DNA of 58,291 nucleotides from positions 1 to 58,291 of the forward strand of contig JAIYAL010000207.1 in NCBI GenBank assembly GCA_027489095.1, read 5' to 3'. Shown piece by piece: positions 9,097-18,011 of the stretch. The position numbers and the translations under genes were made by a program. Position 1 is the stretch's first letter. Each line of letters begins with the position of its first letter. This DNA is from Erythrobacteraceae bacterium (GTDB lineage Bacteria > Pseudomonadota > Alphaproteobacteria > Sphingomonadales > Sphingomonadaceae). Below the pieces are notes generated by a model. The model saw nothing but the letters and a program-made list of their open reading frames with translations. It ran no database searches and was not told where the DNA came from.

Positions 9097-9533
9097 GGAC
9101 GCAAGGGACTTTCGTGAAACACAGGAGTTGTTAGGCCTAGCTTGCGCGCACCTCACGCGCAATTGCTCCAACTGAAGGCGGACAGCTGAAGGGGACGTTT
9201 AGTCGTTCCATATGCCGTCAGCCTCCCTCACGCCTGTGTCAGAAGGCAGCAAGCGGACCGACAATGTGCCCAAAGGCCGTTTGGATATTCTGAATTGAAT
9301 GTCAGGTCTGCGTCCAGTTCCATCACAAGAAGGCATATGCGGCCGGATGGAACCCGCAGCGCCGCGGGGGCTGCAGGGGCCACGCTGAACCTCGTTTCAC
9401 AAATCGAGATGACGGGTCAGGCTCGCACGCGAGCAGCGTCGTAAAGCATCAGGCAGGTGCTGACAGTGGCCGAGGTGGCCGCCCTGCCAAAGGAAATGCG
9501 AGCCGCCATGCGCTAAGTCCGTCATCTTCCCTT
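9097..9533. other. Intergenic stretch, possibly a decayed region
   Basis: About 437 bp between the xdhC-like gene and the carboxypeptidase gene. I see no RNA gene or terminator. The 3' part (9337-9516) reads as a short protein interrupted by one stop, listed separately. Confidence 0.5.
9337..9516 (+). pseudogene. Possible decayed coding remnant
   Basis: From ATG 9337 one frame reads 35 codons ending ATLNLVSQIEMTGQARTR.. to a TAA at 9442, then continues without a further stop through VLTVAEVAALPKEMRAAMR to a TAA at 9514. The residue composition after about 9380 looks protein-like, unlike the rest of this gap. I do not recognise the family. It could equally be chance in GC-rich DNA. Confidence 0.2.
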
Positions 9534-10697
9534 TCAGCGGTCCACGCCCGCCAGTGCTGCAAGGAGGCCGGCCGCGAGTTCTCTCGCCGCGCTCCGCGCA
9601 GCGTCACGATCCGCGGTATCGGCGACTTCGTAAGTGTACGCCGGGATCGCATAGCTGGCATGGAACCAGTTCTTGGCCGTCCCGCTGCCGGGGTTGGCGT
9701 TTCGCGGTTCGATCGTGAAGGGATAGCCCGAGAAGGCCTTTTCGCGCCCGCCCAGCCATGCGGCGAGAAACCGCGCCTGTGCCGGGCTTGCCTCGTCACC
9801 CTGAACATAGAACAGGTTGCGCGCCGTCGAGTGGAAATCGACCATAAGCGCCGGATGCACGCTCTCGGGCAGAGCATCGAGCCATGCCTTGACGGCGCGG
9901 GTTTCGGGCTGGGTGAAGTCCCCCCAGTCGCGGTTGAGATCGACCGCGCCGCGATTGGCGCGCCAATGCCCGCGCGCAACGCCGTCGGGGTTGAGCATCG
10001 GCACCACCAGCACCTGCACCTCCACCGCGCTGAGCGCATCGGCGCGCTCCGCCAATGCATCGACAAAGGCTTGCATCGCGATGGCTCCGGTCACCTCGGG
10101 CGGATGTTGGCGGCCCATCAGCACCACCAGCCGCGGTGCGTCCTGGCGGCCGATCCGGATCGCCTCGATCGGGCGGCCATCATGTGAGCGCCCAAGCGTG
10201 AAGGGGGCAGTCCTGAGCATCTTGCTCCAACGCAGCAGATCAGCGCGGGTATCGGACGGAGCGATCAGTTCCTGCGCGGTGACGACTGCCTTGCCTGCCG
10301 GAAGCTCGATGCTGGCCTCTGCGCCGTTATCGCTGACCGTGACCGGCAGATTGCGAGCCACATCGCCGCTCCGCCATTTCGGGGCATAGCGATGCGACCC
10401 GCCGAGATAGCGCAGCGTCACGCTGACCGGCGCGGCGCCGTCGGCTTCATAGCGGAAGGCATACCACGGGCTGGGATTGATCGGAGGCGCGTGCTCGGGC
10501 GTCACCAACACAGTGAACGCGCGCTCCCCTATCACGGCGCACTGCGCCTGGGAGGCTCCGTCGAAATCGAAGGCGAGCATCACGGATGCGGTGCGGCACG
10601 TGCTGCTTTGCGCCACGACGGCTGGGGGCGGCGATTGCGCGCACGCCCCCAGTGTCAATGCAAGACCGGCCCACAGGTATCGCGCTGCAATTCCCAT
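9534..10697 (-). CDS. M14 family zinc carboxypeptidase, probable lipoprotein
   Basis: 387 residues. The N-terminus MGIAARYLWAGLALTLGAC is a lipoprotein signal with lipobox Cys19. An N-terminal beta domain like those of cytosolic-carboxypeptidase-type M14 enzymes (about residues 35-140) is followed by the catalytic domain with zinc ligands in GRQHPPEVTG (HxxE) and VDFHST, substrate-binding NPDGVARGHWRAN, and the probable catalytic Glu in AYTYEVAD. It should trim C-terminal residues from peptides at the cell envelope. It is the last gene of the dctA-esterase-TonB receptor operon, 14 bp after the receptor, suggesting a part in scavenging peptides or amino-acid conjugates. Confidence 0.9.
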   Translation of the reverse strand: MGIAARYLWAGLALTLGACAQSPPPAVVAQSSTCRTASVMLAFDFDGASQAQCAVIGERAFTVLVTPEHAPPINPSPWYAFRYEADGAAPVSVTLRYLGGSHRYAPKWRSGDVARNLPVTVSDNGAEASIELPAGKAVVTAQELIAPSDTRADLLRWSKMLRTAPFTLGRSHDGRPIEAIRIGRQDAPRLVVLMGRQHPPEVTGAIAMQAFVDALAERADALSAVEVQVLVVPMLNPDGVARGHWRANRGAVDLNRDWGDFTQPETRAVKAWLDALPESVHPALMVDFHSTARNLFYVQGDEASPAQARFLAAWLGGREKAFSGYPFTIEPRNANPGSGTAKNWFHASYAIPAYTYEVADTADRDAARSAARELAAGLLAALAGVDR

Positions 10698-10711
10698 GGG
10701 CCGGGGGCCTA

Positions 10712-13700
10712 TCAGAAGTTCCTGCGCAGATCGACCCGGAAGACCCGTCCGCGCGGCGAGTGAAGGTCGCTGAAGAAGCCATAGGTTTCGTCAGCCAGCG
10801 GCGGATCCTTGTCGAACAGGTTGTTCACCCCCAGCCGGATACGGGTGCCGTCCAGCGGCCCGTCATTCTCGAAAGTGTAGCTGATCGCGGTGTTGATCGT
10901 CAGCATATCGTTGACGCGGTAGAAGTTGATGTTCGGATCATTCGAGGTGAACGGCACGTCGCGGCTGACGCTGTTGTTCCACACCTGCCCGACATATTGC
11001 GCGAACAGCGATACATCGACCGGGCCGCTGTCCCAGTTGACCGAACCGCTGAAGCGCCACTTGGGCCGACCGTTGAGTTCCAGCAATTGGCCAATACCTG
11101 CAACCGCCACTTCGGGCGGCAGTGTGCCATTGGCGATCCCGTCAAGCAGGGTCTGCCCATCCGCCCCGGCGGACTGGACAAAGCTTTCCAGCCGCGCCGC
11201 GTTGAAGCGCAGACGGAACTTACCGATGCCGAACTCGGGCAAGTTGTAGGCCACGCCGAAATCCCAGCCCTTCGACACACGGCTGTCGAGGTTGATATAG
11301 GGGTCGAGCACCCGGATGATATCGCCCGCCGCCGCAAGCCCGGTGCCGGCGTAGAGATCGATCTGTTCCTGCGTCGGCGCGGCGCGGATCACGCTGGGAT
11401 TGCTGCTGCCACTGCGACGGAGCAGCAGATCGAGCGCGATGGCGTTATCATCACCGAAGACGCCGACCAGCCCGGTCTGCTTCACGCGCCAATAATCCGC
11501 AGTCAGCGTCAGGCCGGGGATAAATGCCGGTTCCAGAACCGCGCCCAGATTGATGCTCTCGCTATCTTCGGGCTGGAGCTGGTCGGTGCCGGAACGGAAG
11601 CTGATCACGCCTTCGCCCGGACATAAGCCGAGGTTGGCGAGCTGGCCCTTGGCGACCTGTGCCTGACAGCGCACGAAATCGTCGCGGGTGTTGGACCGGG
11701 TGGTGCCTTCGTCATTGACCTGCACCAGATTCGGCGCGCGGAAGCCTTGCGACCATGCGCCGCGGAACATCAGGCCGGGCACCACGGTCCACGATGCGGC
11801 GGCACGTGGGACGATGGCGGTTTCGTCGATGTCCTTGAAGTGCTCCATGCGCCCGGCGAGCTGCAGGTTGAGCGCGCTGATCAGCGGGATTTCCATATCC
11901 TCGCTCACCAACGGGACGAATGTTTCGACGAAGGCCGAATAGGCCGTGCGCACACCGCGGGTGTCGGGCGATGCGCTGGTGCCGACAACGTCGCTGCCGT
12001 CGAACACGCCGGTCACGCTGTCGCGCCAGGTGATAGTGCCGTCAATGCGCGGATCGCGATCGTCAAAGAAGGTTTCGCGCCGCCATTCGATCCCCGCCGC
12101 GACCCCGACATCGCCGCCGGGAAGGGTAAGCAGAGTGCTGTTGCTGACCTTGAAGTCCGCCAGTGCAAGGCTGGTGCCACCGGTGCGGAACACGCTGATG
12201 CGGAACGGATCGATGGAGCTGGCAGGGTTAGGGGTGCAATCGCCATTTCCCGGATCGCCGGTCACGCAGCCGCCGTTGAAGGGGTTGTAGGCATCCGGCG
12301 TCGACCGGTTGATCGCCTGCTGCAACAGGGTCAGGGACACGCGGTTGCCTTCAAGGTCGGTGCTCTTGGCTTCCGAATAGACAAACCCGGTGTCGAAATC
12401 CCATGCACCGAAATTGCCGCGCAGACCGGCGACAAAGCGGTAGGAATCCTTGTCGACATCGACGGTGCGGTTGCCGGCATCCACGAAGCGGTAACGCTCC
12501 ATGATGACATCCGCACCGCCTGCAGGAACGGTGGTGCCGGACACGCGGTTGGGATTGGCAGCGCCGCCCGGGAAGGTCACCGGGCCGAACGGGTTCCAGT
12601 ACGCGTTGCGCGAAATCCCCACCGGCACCGCACTGAGGATCGCGGCCGGCGTGATGTTGCGGCTGCTTTCCGAACGGTAGTACGTGCCTTCGAAATAGCC
12701 TTCGACATTGTTGCTGAATTCGTAGTTGAACAGGGCAACGGCGTTGATGCGGGTCTTCTCGCTGATCAGCGTGGTGCCGAAAGCGCGGTTGTAACGCACC
12801 TCGGCCGCCGGGTTATCGCCGTTGCGTGCGCAAAGCCCGTTACCCAATTGAAGGCGGCAGCCGGTCTGGGTCGACGGCTGGAGATAGAAGTCATCGTCGC
12901 GGATCAGGGTCTGGTTGTTATTGGTTAGCTGGATATCGAACTGGCCGAATGGGCCGAAGGTGTTGCGGTTGTTGAACTGCGTATCGCCTTCAAACGGGGT
13001 GCCGACCACCAGCGCGCGCTTGTCGTCATCGGCGGAATAATCCCGTTCCGACGCTTCCATTCCGCTTTCGTAGAAATAGCCGCCATAAACAGTCAGATTG
13101 GCGCGCCCGTCGGCAAAATCGAAGCCATAGCCGCCGTTGACCTGCGTGCTGTAAAGGCCGGTGCCATCCGAATTGCGATATTCACCTTCGATGAAGCCGC
13201 CCTTGCGGTTGCCACGCAGCACGGTGTTGACCACGCCTGCCACCGCGTCCGCGCCATAGATCGCCGAAGCGCCGTCACGCAGCACCTCAAGCCGCCGCAC
13301 AGAGCCCGGCGCGATTTCATTGGTGTCGGGGCTGACCACGGGCACCAGCAGCTCGGTCTGGAAACCGGGGGTCAGCACCATGCGCCGCCCGTTGATCAGC
13401 AGCAGCGTGTTGCCGGTGCCCAGATCGCGCAGGTTGATCGAGGCCACATCGCCGCGCACGTTGTTGGAACTGATGTCGTTCTGCTCGTTGAAGGCGACCC
13501 CGCCTGCCTGCGGGATGGCGCGGAACAGTTCATCACCCGAAGTGGCCGCGACATTGGCGATATCGGTCTCGTCGAGCACGGTGACGGGGAGCACATCGTT
13601 GATCTTGGCCCCCTGGATCTGGGTGCCGGTGACGATGATCTCGCGCTCCAGCTCCGCATCGGCGGGCGGCGGCGCAGCCGGATCGACCGCTTGCGCGTGC

Positions 13701-13768
13701 GCGGCGGTGGCGGCAATCAGGCTGCTGCCACACATCAGGACGAGCCTGCTCAGGAACTTCCTCGACAT
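10712..13768 (-). CDS. TonB-dependent outer-membrane receptor
   Basis: 1018 residues from the ATG at 13768, chosen because GGGGAG lies 7-8 bp upstream and a signal peptide follows (MSRKFLSRLVLMCGSSLIAA..AHAQA). A TonB-box-like stretch EREIIVTGTQI precedes the plug domain (PVTVLDETDIANVAA, NLRDLGTGNTLLLINGRRM, RLEVLRDGASAIYGADAVAGVVN). The large C-terminal barrel ends in the outer-membrane signature VDLRRNF. The plug wording is that of the sphingomonad/Caulobacter receptors for carbohydrates and other organic nutrients; the ligand is unknown. It starts 2 bp after the esterase stop, hence one transcript with it. Confidence 0.96.
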   Translation of the reverse strand: MSRKFLSRLVLMCGSSLIAATAAHAQAVDPAAPPPADAELEREIIVTGTQIQGAKINDVLPVTVLDETDIANVAATSGDELFRAIPQAGGVAFNEQNDISSNNVRGDVASINLRDLGTGNTLLLINGRRMVLTPGFQTELLVPVVSPDTNEIAPGSVRRLEVLRDGASAIYGADAVAGVVNTVLRGNRKGGFIEGEYRNSDGTGLYSTQVNGGYGFDFADGRANLTVYGGYFYESGMEASERDYSADDDKRALVVGTPFEGDTQFNNRNTFGPFGQFDIQLTNNNQTLIRDDDFYLQPSTQTGCRLQLGNGLCARNGDNPAAEVRYNRAFGTTLISEKTRINAVALFNYEFSNNVEGYFEGTYYRSESSRNITPAAILSAVPVGISRNAYWNPFGPVTFPGGAANPNRVSGTTVPAGGADVIMERYRFVDAGNRTVDVDKDSYRFVAGLRGNFGAWDFDTGFVYSEAKSTDLEGNRVSLTLLQQAINRSTPDAYNPFNGGCVTGDPGNGDCTPNPASSIDPFRISVFRTGGTSLALADFKVSNSTLLTLPGGDVGVAAGIEWRRETFFDDRDPRIDGTITWRDSVTGVFDGSDVVGTSASPDTRGVRTAYSAFVETFVPLVSEDMEIPLISALNLQLAGRMEHFKDIDETAIVPRAAASWTVVPGLMFRGAWSQGFRAPNLVQVNDEGTTRSNTRDDFVRCQAQVAKGQLANLGLCPGEGVISFRSGTDQLQPEDSESINLGAVLEPAFIPGLTLTADYWRVKQTGLVGVFGDDNAIALDLLLRRSGSSNPSVIRAAPTQEQIDLYAGTGLAAAGDIIRVLDPYINLDSRVSKGWDFGVAYNLPEFGIGKFRLRFNAARLESFVQSAGADGQTLLDGIANGTLPPEVAVAGIGQLLELNGRPKWRFSGSVNWDSGPVDVSLFAQYVGQVWNNSVSRDVPFTSNDPNINFYRVNDMLTINTAISYTFENDGPLDGTRIRLGVNNLFDKDPPLADETYGFFSDLHSPRGRVFRVDLRRNF

Positions 13769-13770
13769 GG

Positions 13771-14736
13771 TTATTCTCCCCGTTTTTTCGTGATTTGAAG
13801 TGATTGTGCCCAATGTGCGAAGAGCCCGGGCCATTGGCTGATGACCTGTTCGGGCTCGCCCAGACCCCAGCCGTGTCCGCCGTCGCGGAACAGGTGCAGC
13901 TCCGCGCTTGCCCCGGCGGCGATAAGGGTCTGGAACAAGAGAATGCCGTGCCCCGGCGGCGTGGTCGGATCGTCGGCGGCGGCAAAGATGATGGTCGGCG
14001 GCGCATCCTTGGAGGCATAGGTGTCAAGCGACCATGCTGCCTCGGCCTCGGGCGTGGCCTTGTCGCCAACGATTTCGCGCCGGGTGCGGGTTGTGTCGTA
14101 AGGCTTGCGCAGGGTGACGACCGGGAACAGCAGCACCGCAAAGTCGGGCCGAGCCGAGACGTGCTCGTAACGGTCAGCCCCGGCATAGAGCGCGCGGGCA
14201 GGCTGGTAGGCGGTGAAGCCTGCAAGATGCCCGCCGGCCGAAAAACCCATGATCCCGATCTTGGCCGGATCGACGCCAAACTCGCCCGCGCGGGTGCGGA
14301 TGATCTTCATCGCTCGCTGCGCATCCATGAACGGCGCCGAAGCGTCCCAACCATCGTTCGGCAGGCGGTAGATCAGCTCAAAGACGGTGAAGCCCTGCGC
14401 CTGAAGCCATACAGCAGCAGGGGTGCTCTCCTTCTTGAGCTGGATCCGGAAGTAGCCGCCACCCCCGGCCACCAGCACCGCTGCGCCATTGGGCGTGGCC
14501 GGACGATAGACCCGCATCCGCGGTGTCGAGATGTTCGAGGCGGCGCCCAAACCTGCGCCCGCCTCGCCGATCTTCTCTGGCCCCGTGACCTTGCCATTGC
14601 CCGGCGGCGAGCCCGGCCAGAGCATGATTTCCTCGCGCTCGGACGACACCGCAGCCGCAAGCGGGAGTGCCGGAACAACCCCCGCCAGCACGGCCAGCAT
14701 CACGCCCAGCGCGATCAGAGCGCGGCGCGCGATCAC
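13771..14736 (-). CDS. Exported alpha/beta hydrolase (acetyl-esterase/xylan-esterase-like)
   Basis: 321 residues with an N-terminal signal ([29 protein letters not shown]). The fold marks are the oxyanion region LVAGGGGYF, nucleophile elbow GFSAGGH, an acid in AADDPTTPP, and the catalytic His in DGGHGWG. It resembles small esterases that deacylate plant or bacterial conjugates. It overlaps dctA by 4 bp (ATGA) and precedes the TonB receptor gene by 2 bp, so it belongs to the dicarboxylate operon. Natural substrate unknown; an ester that releases a C4-dicarboxylate is a reasonable inference only. Confidence 0.88.
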   Translation of the reverse strand: MIARRALIALGVMLAVLAGVVPALPLAAAVSSEREEIMLWPGSPPGNGKVTGPEKIGEAGAGLGAASNISTPRMRVYRPATPNGAAVLVAGGGGYFRIQLKKESTPAAVWLQAQGFTVFELIYRLPNDGWDASAPFMDAQRAMKIIRTRAGEFGVDPAKIGIMGFSAGGHLAGFTAYQPARALYAGADRYEHVSARPDFAVLLFPVVTLRKPYDTTRTRREIVGDKATPEAEAAWSLDTYASKDAPPTIIFAAADDPTTPPGHGILLFQTLIAAGASAELHLFRDGGHGWGLGEPEQVISQWPGLFAHWAQSLQITKKRGE

Positions 14737-16121
14737 GGCGCCTTCTCCAGCACTTCGGCGATCTTTTCGCTCACCGGGCCGCTGCGCTCGTGGCGCTCGA
14801 TATCCTCCTCGGGAAGCGGCATCGGCGTTCCGGCCAGCGCCGCCACCAGCCGTTCACGGTCGAGCGCGCCCTCCCAGCGCGCGACCACGATCGTCGCCAC
14901 CGCATTGCCGACAAAGTTGGTCAGCGCGCGGCATTCGCTCATGAAGCGGTCGATGCCGAGGATCAGCGCCATTCCCGCGACCGGCACGCTCGGCACCACC
15001 GATAACGTCGCAGCGAGGATCACAAAGCCTGAACCGGTGACCCCCGCAGCGCCCTTGGAGCTGATCATCGCCACCAGCACCAGCGTCAGCTGCTCGCCAA
15101 GGCTCAGCTCCACCCCAACCGCCTGGGCGATGAACAAGGTGGCCAGTGTCATGTAGATGTTGGTGCCATCAAGGTTGAACGAATAGCCCGTTGGCACGAC
15201 CAGCCCGACCACCGCCTTGCGGCACCCGGCGATCTCCATCTTTTCCATCAGGCTCGGCAGGGCGGCTTCCGATGATGAGGTGCCCAGCACCAGCAACAGT
15301 TCCTCGCGCAAGAACCGGATCAGCGCGAAGATCGAAAAGCCGTTGAACCAGCCGACCAGCCCCAGCACCACCAGCACGAACAACAGCGAAGTGAGGTAGA
15401 ACGTCGCCACCAGCGCGGCGAGATTGGCAAGACTGCCGATCCCGAATTCGCCGATGGTAAAGGCCATCGCCCCGAAGGCTCCGATGGGTGCAAGCTTCAT
15501 CAGCATATGCACCAGCCGGAACACGACCTCGCCGAACGAGGCGAGCACATCCATCACCAGATCGCTGGCCGGGCGGGTCATGGCAATCGCCACCCCGGCG
15601 AGGATCGCCACCAGCAGAACCTGCAGGATCTGCCCGTCGGTCATCGCGCTGAACAGCGTGTCGGGTATGATGTTGAGCAGGAACCCGCTGATGCTCTGCG
15701 CTTCTGCCTTGTCGGCATAATCGGCGACGGCAGCGGTATCGAGGGTAGCGGGATCGATGTTCAGCCCCTCGCCGGGGCGCACCACGTTGCCGACCACCAG
15801 CCCAATGATCAGCGCCAGCGTCGAGAAAGTGAGGAAATAAGCAAAGGCCTTGCCCGCCACCGAACCGACCGCCTTCATGTCGCGCATCCCGGCGATGCCG
15901 GTGGCAACTGTCAGGAAAATCACGGGCGCGATAATCATCTTCACCAGCTTGATGAAGCCATCGCCTAGCGGCTTCAGCGCGGCGCCGAATTCGGGAAACA
16001 GGTGGCCGACCAATGCGCCCAACGCGATGGCGGTCAGCACCTGCACGTACAGCTGACGATAGAACGGCTTGCGCGCAGGCGCTGCCATCGGGTCCTGTGT
16101 CATGGCTGCGTGCGAACCCAT
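14733..16121 (-). CDS. dctA: C4-dicarboxylate:cation symporter DctA
   Basis: 462 residues from the ATG at 16121, which has GGGGAGGAA about 11 bp upstream; a later in-frame ATG at 16103 has no ribosome site. It is an inner-membrane SLC1-type transporter for succinate, fumarate, malate and aspartate. Hydrophobic segments run throughout, with the family marks [17 protein letters not shown], the serine-rich re-entrant loop [36 protein letters not shown] and [16 protein letters not shown]. It lies divergent to dctB, with the presumed regulator sites between, and leads a four-gene operon, unusual for dctA. Confidence 0.97.
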   Translation of the reverse strand: MGSHAAMTQDPMAAPARKPFYRQLYVQVLTAIALGALVGHLFPEFGAALKPLGDGFIKLVKMIIAPVIFLTVATGIAGMRDMKAVGSVAGKAFAYFLTFSTLALIIGLVVGNVVRPGEGLNIDPATLDTAAVADYADKAEAQSISGFLLNIIPDTLFSAMTDGQILQVLLVAILAGVAIAMTRPASDLVMDVLASFGEVVFRLVHMLMKLAPIGAFGAMAFTIGEFGIGSLANLAALVATFYLTSLLFVLVVLGLVGWFNGFSIFALIRFLREELLLVLGTSSSEAALPSLMEKMEIAGCRKAVVGLVVPTGYSFNLDGTNIYMTLATLFIAQAVGVELSLGEQLTLVLVAMISSKGAAGVTGSGFVILAATLSVVPSVPVAGMALILGIDRFMSECRALTNFVGNAVATIVVARWEGALDRERLVAALAGTPMPLPEEDIERHERSGPVSEKIAEVLEKAP

Positions 16122-16255
16122 CGGCTGGCCGATTCCTCCCCTGCTATGTCTCTGCGCGCGGGAGGATCGGGCCTGACCCGGTAATGCGCAAGCCGTTTGC
16201 GCGGCGAGCAGGTTCCGCGTCAATTCAGAACATTAGATCGACGGCGATGGGGCAT

Positions 16256-16305
16256 AGTGCGGATATCCGCACAATTTTGTTGCACGCTGTGCGGAAATGC
16301 GCACA
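16256..16305. promoter_or_regulatory. Two tandem 18-bp dyads, probable DctD binding sites
   Basis: Copy 1 (16256-16273) is AGTGCGGATATCCGCACA, containing the perfect palindrome GTGCGGATATCCGCAC. Copy 2 (16288-16305) is TGTGCGGAAATGCGCACA. They agree at 15 of 18 positions and are 32 bp apart centre to centre, about three helical turns, so a dimeric activator could bind both on one face. They lie between divergent dctA and dctB, about 135-185 bp upstream of dctA, the layout expected for DctD upstream activating sites. I could not find a convincing -24/-12 promoter between them and dctA. Confidence 0.75.
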
Positions 16306-16331
16306 AGCCTTTGCTCGAAAGGGGCGCTGGC

Positions 16332-18011
16332 ATGGGGGTGCAGGGCAGACTGGGGCGCTGGTACCTGGCGGCGGTCGGGCTGGTGGCCCTTGGCCTGCTG
16401 GCCGCGCTCGCCATGCTCGTCCTTGACCGCGTCGTCCGGGTTAGCGCACTCGCCGAGACCCGTGCCGAGGCGACCAGTCAGGCGTCAATCATGGCCGCCG
16501 GGCTGGAAAGTGAACTCAACAAGTTCAGCCTGGTGCCGCGCGTGCTGGCGGTCGATCCCGAAGTCGCCGAGCTGTTGGGCGGCCAGGGCGGCGAAAGCGC
16601 TGTGCTGAACCGCCGCCTTGCCGCGCTCGCCGGGCAGACCAAGGCGTCCGCGATCTATCTGATGGATGCGCGCGGGACCACGCTTGCAGCGAGCAACTGG
16701 GACCGGGCGGAGAGTTTCATCGGCTCGAACTATGGCTTCCGGGACTATTTTAGGGGCGCTTTCAAGGACGGGACTGCGAGTGAATTCGCGCTCGGCACGG
16801 TCAGTCGCCGCCCCGGACTTTACCTTGCAGAGCGGGTCGGTCCTGCAAGCGCGCCGCGCGGCGTGGTGGCGGTCAAGGTCGAGTTCGACAGCCTCGAGGC
16901 CAAGTGGCGGGATGCCGAGGACGGCGTATTCGTGACCGATGCGGATGGGATTGTGCTGCTCGCGAGCGATCCGGCATGGCGGTTCCGGGCCGCGGACAAT
17001 CATGGATCGCGCAAGCCGGCGCGCAATCCGGCGCGCGATGCGATGCGTTTCGGCTTGGCAGAGCTCAAGCCGTTTGTCCTGCCCGGCGGCACCGCAGGCT
17101 CGCCCGTGCGGATGATCGAGAAGATCCAGCCGATCGCCCCGACCGGATGGGAGCTGCACCTGCTGGCCGATCCCGAGCCGCGCCTGTCGGTCGCGCTCGC
17201 CAATGGGCGGCTGGCGGGGGTGATCGTGCTGGCGCTGCTGGGGGTGGCGGGCGCGGGGGGATATTTGTGGTGGCGCCAGCGGCAAGCCCGCTCCGCCGCC
17301 GAAATCGCGGCGCAGACCGCCACCTTGCGCGAACAGCTCCAGCAGGCCAACCGGCTGGCGGCGTTGGGGCAGGTCACGGCCGGGCTTGGCCATGAAATCC
17401 GTCAGCCGCTCGCCGCGATGCGTGTCTATGCCGAAAATGGCGAGCGCCTGCTGGCCGCTGATCGGCCGGCCGAGGCAGCGGTTAACTTCGACAAGATCGC
17501 CAAGCTCGCCGGGCGGATTGGCGAGATCACCGCAGAGCAGCTCCATTTCAGCCGCCGCTCGGCCGGGGAGCCGCGCGATATCCGGCTGGCCGAGGTGATC
17601 GACGGTTCGCTTCTGCTGCTGCGCGACCAGATCCGGAACAAGGGCCTGACGTTGCAACGACCCGCCGCAGACCTCGCCGCGACAACCGTGCGCGCGCGTC
17701 ACGTCCAGCTTGAACAGGTGCTGGTCAACCTGTTGCAGAACGCAGCGCAGGCGTGCGAGCCCGGCGGGCAGATCGTGCTGGCGATCACCGCCAGCCCGCA
17801 GACCACCTGCCTGAGCGTCACCGACGATGGGCCGGGCGTCAGCGCGGAGGTTCGCGATACCCTGTTCCAGCCCTTCGTCACCGCCAAGAGCGATGGGATC
17901 GGGCTGGGCCTTGCCATCGCGCGCGACATCATGCGCCAACTGGGCGGCGATCTCGTCCACAAGCACACGGCGGTCGGGGCGTGCTTCATCATGGAGATCC
18001 CCGCCGCATGA
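16332..18011 (+). CDS. dctB: C4-dicarboxylate sensor histidine kinase DctB
   Basis: 559 residues from the ATG at 16332 (AAAGGGG upstream). A first transmembrane segment (about residues 10-30), a periplasmic sensor of roughly 250 residues of the tandem-PAS/dCache sort, a second transmembrane segment (GVIVLALLGVAGAGGYLWW), a short coiled linker, then the kinase core. The phospho-acceptor box is LGHEIRQPLAAM, in the DctB style HExxQP. N box NLLQNAAQA, DDGPGVS and GIGLGLAIARDIM complete the ATPase. It should sense external dicarboxylates and phosphorylate DctD, whose start overlaps its stop by 4 bp. Confidence 0.93.
   Translation: MGVQGRLGRWYLAAVGLVALGLLAALAMLVLDRVVRVSALAETRAEATSQASIMAAGLESELNKFSLVPRVLAVDPEVAELLGGQGGESAVLNRRLAALAGQTKASAIYLMDARGTTLAASNWDRAESFIGSNYGFRDYFRGAFKDGTASEFALGTVSRRPGLYLAERVGPASAPRGVVAVKVEFDSLEAKWRDAEDGVFVTDADGIVLLASDPAWRFRAADNHGSRKPARNPARDAMRFGLAELKPFVLPGGTAGSPVRMIEKIQPIAPTGWELHLLADPEPRLSVALANGRLAGVIVLALLGVAGAGGYLWWRQRQARSAAEIAAQTATLREQLQQANRLAALGQVTAGLGHEIRQPLAAMRVYAENGERLLAADRPAEAAVNFDKIAKLAGRIGEITAEQLHFSRRSAGEPRDIRLAEVIDGSLLLLRDQIRNKGLTLQRPAADLAATTVRARHVQLEQVLVNLLQNAAQACEPGGQIVLAITASPQTTCLSVTDDGPGVSAEVRDTLFQPFVTAKSDGIGLGLAIARDIMRQLGGDLVHKHTAVGACFIMEIPAA

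Noticed and set aside
16122-16255. Sigma54 (-24/-12) promoter for dctA
   Set aside because: I searched the minus strand for GG-N10-GC with flanking consensus and found no convincing match, so none is listed.
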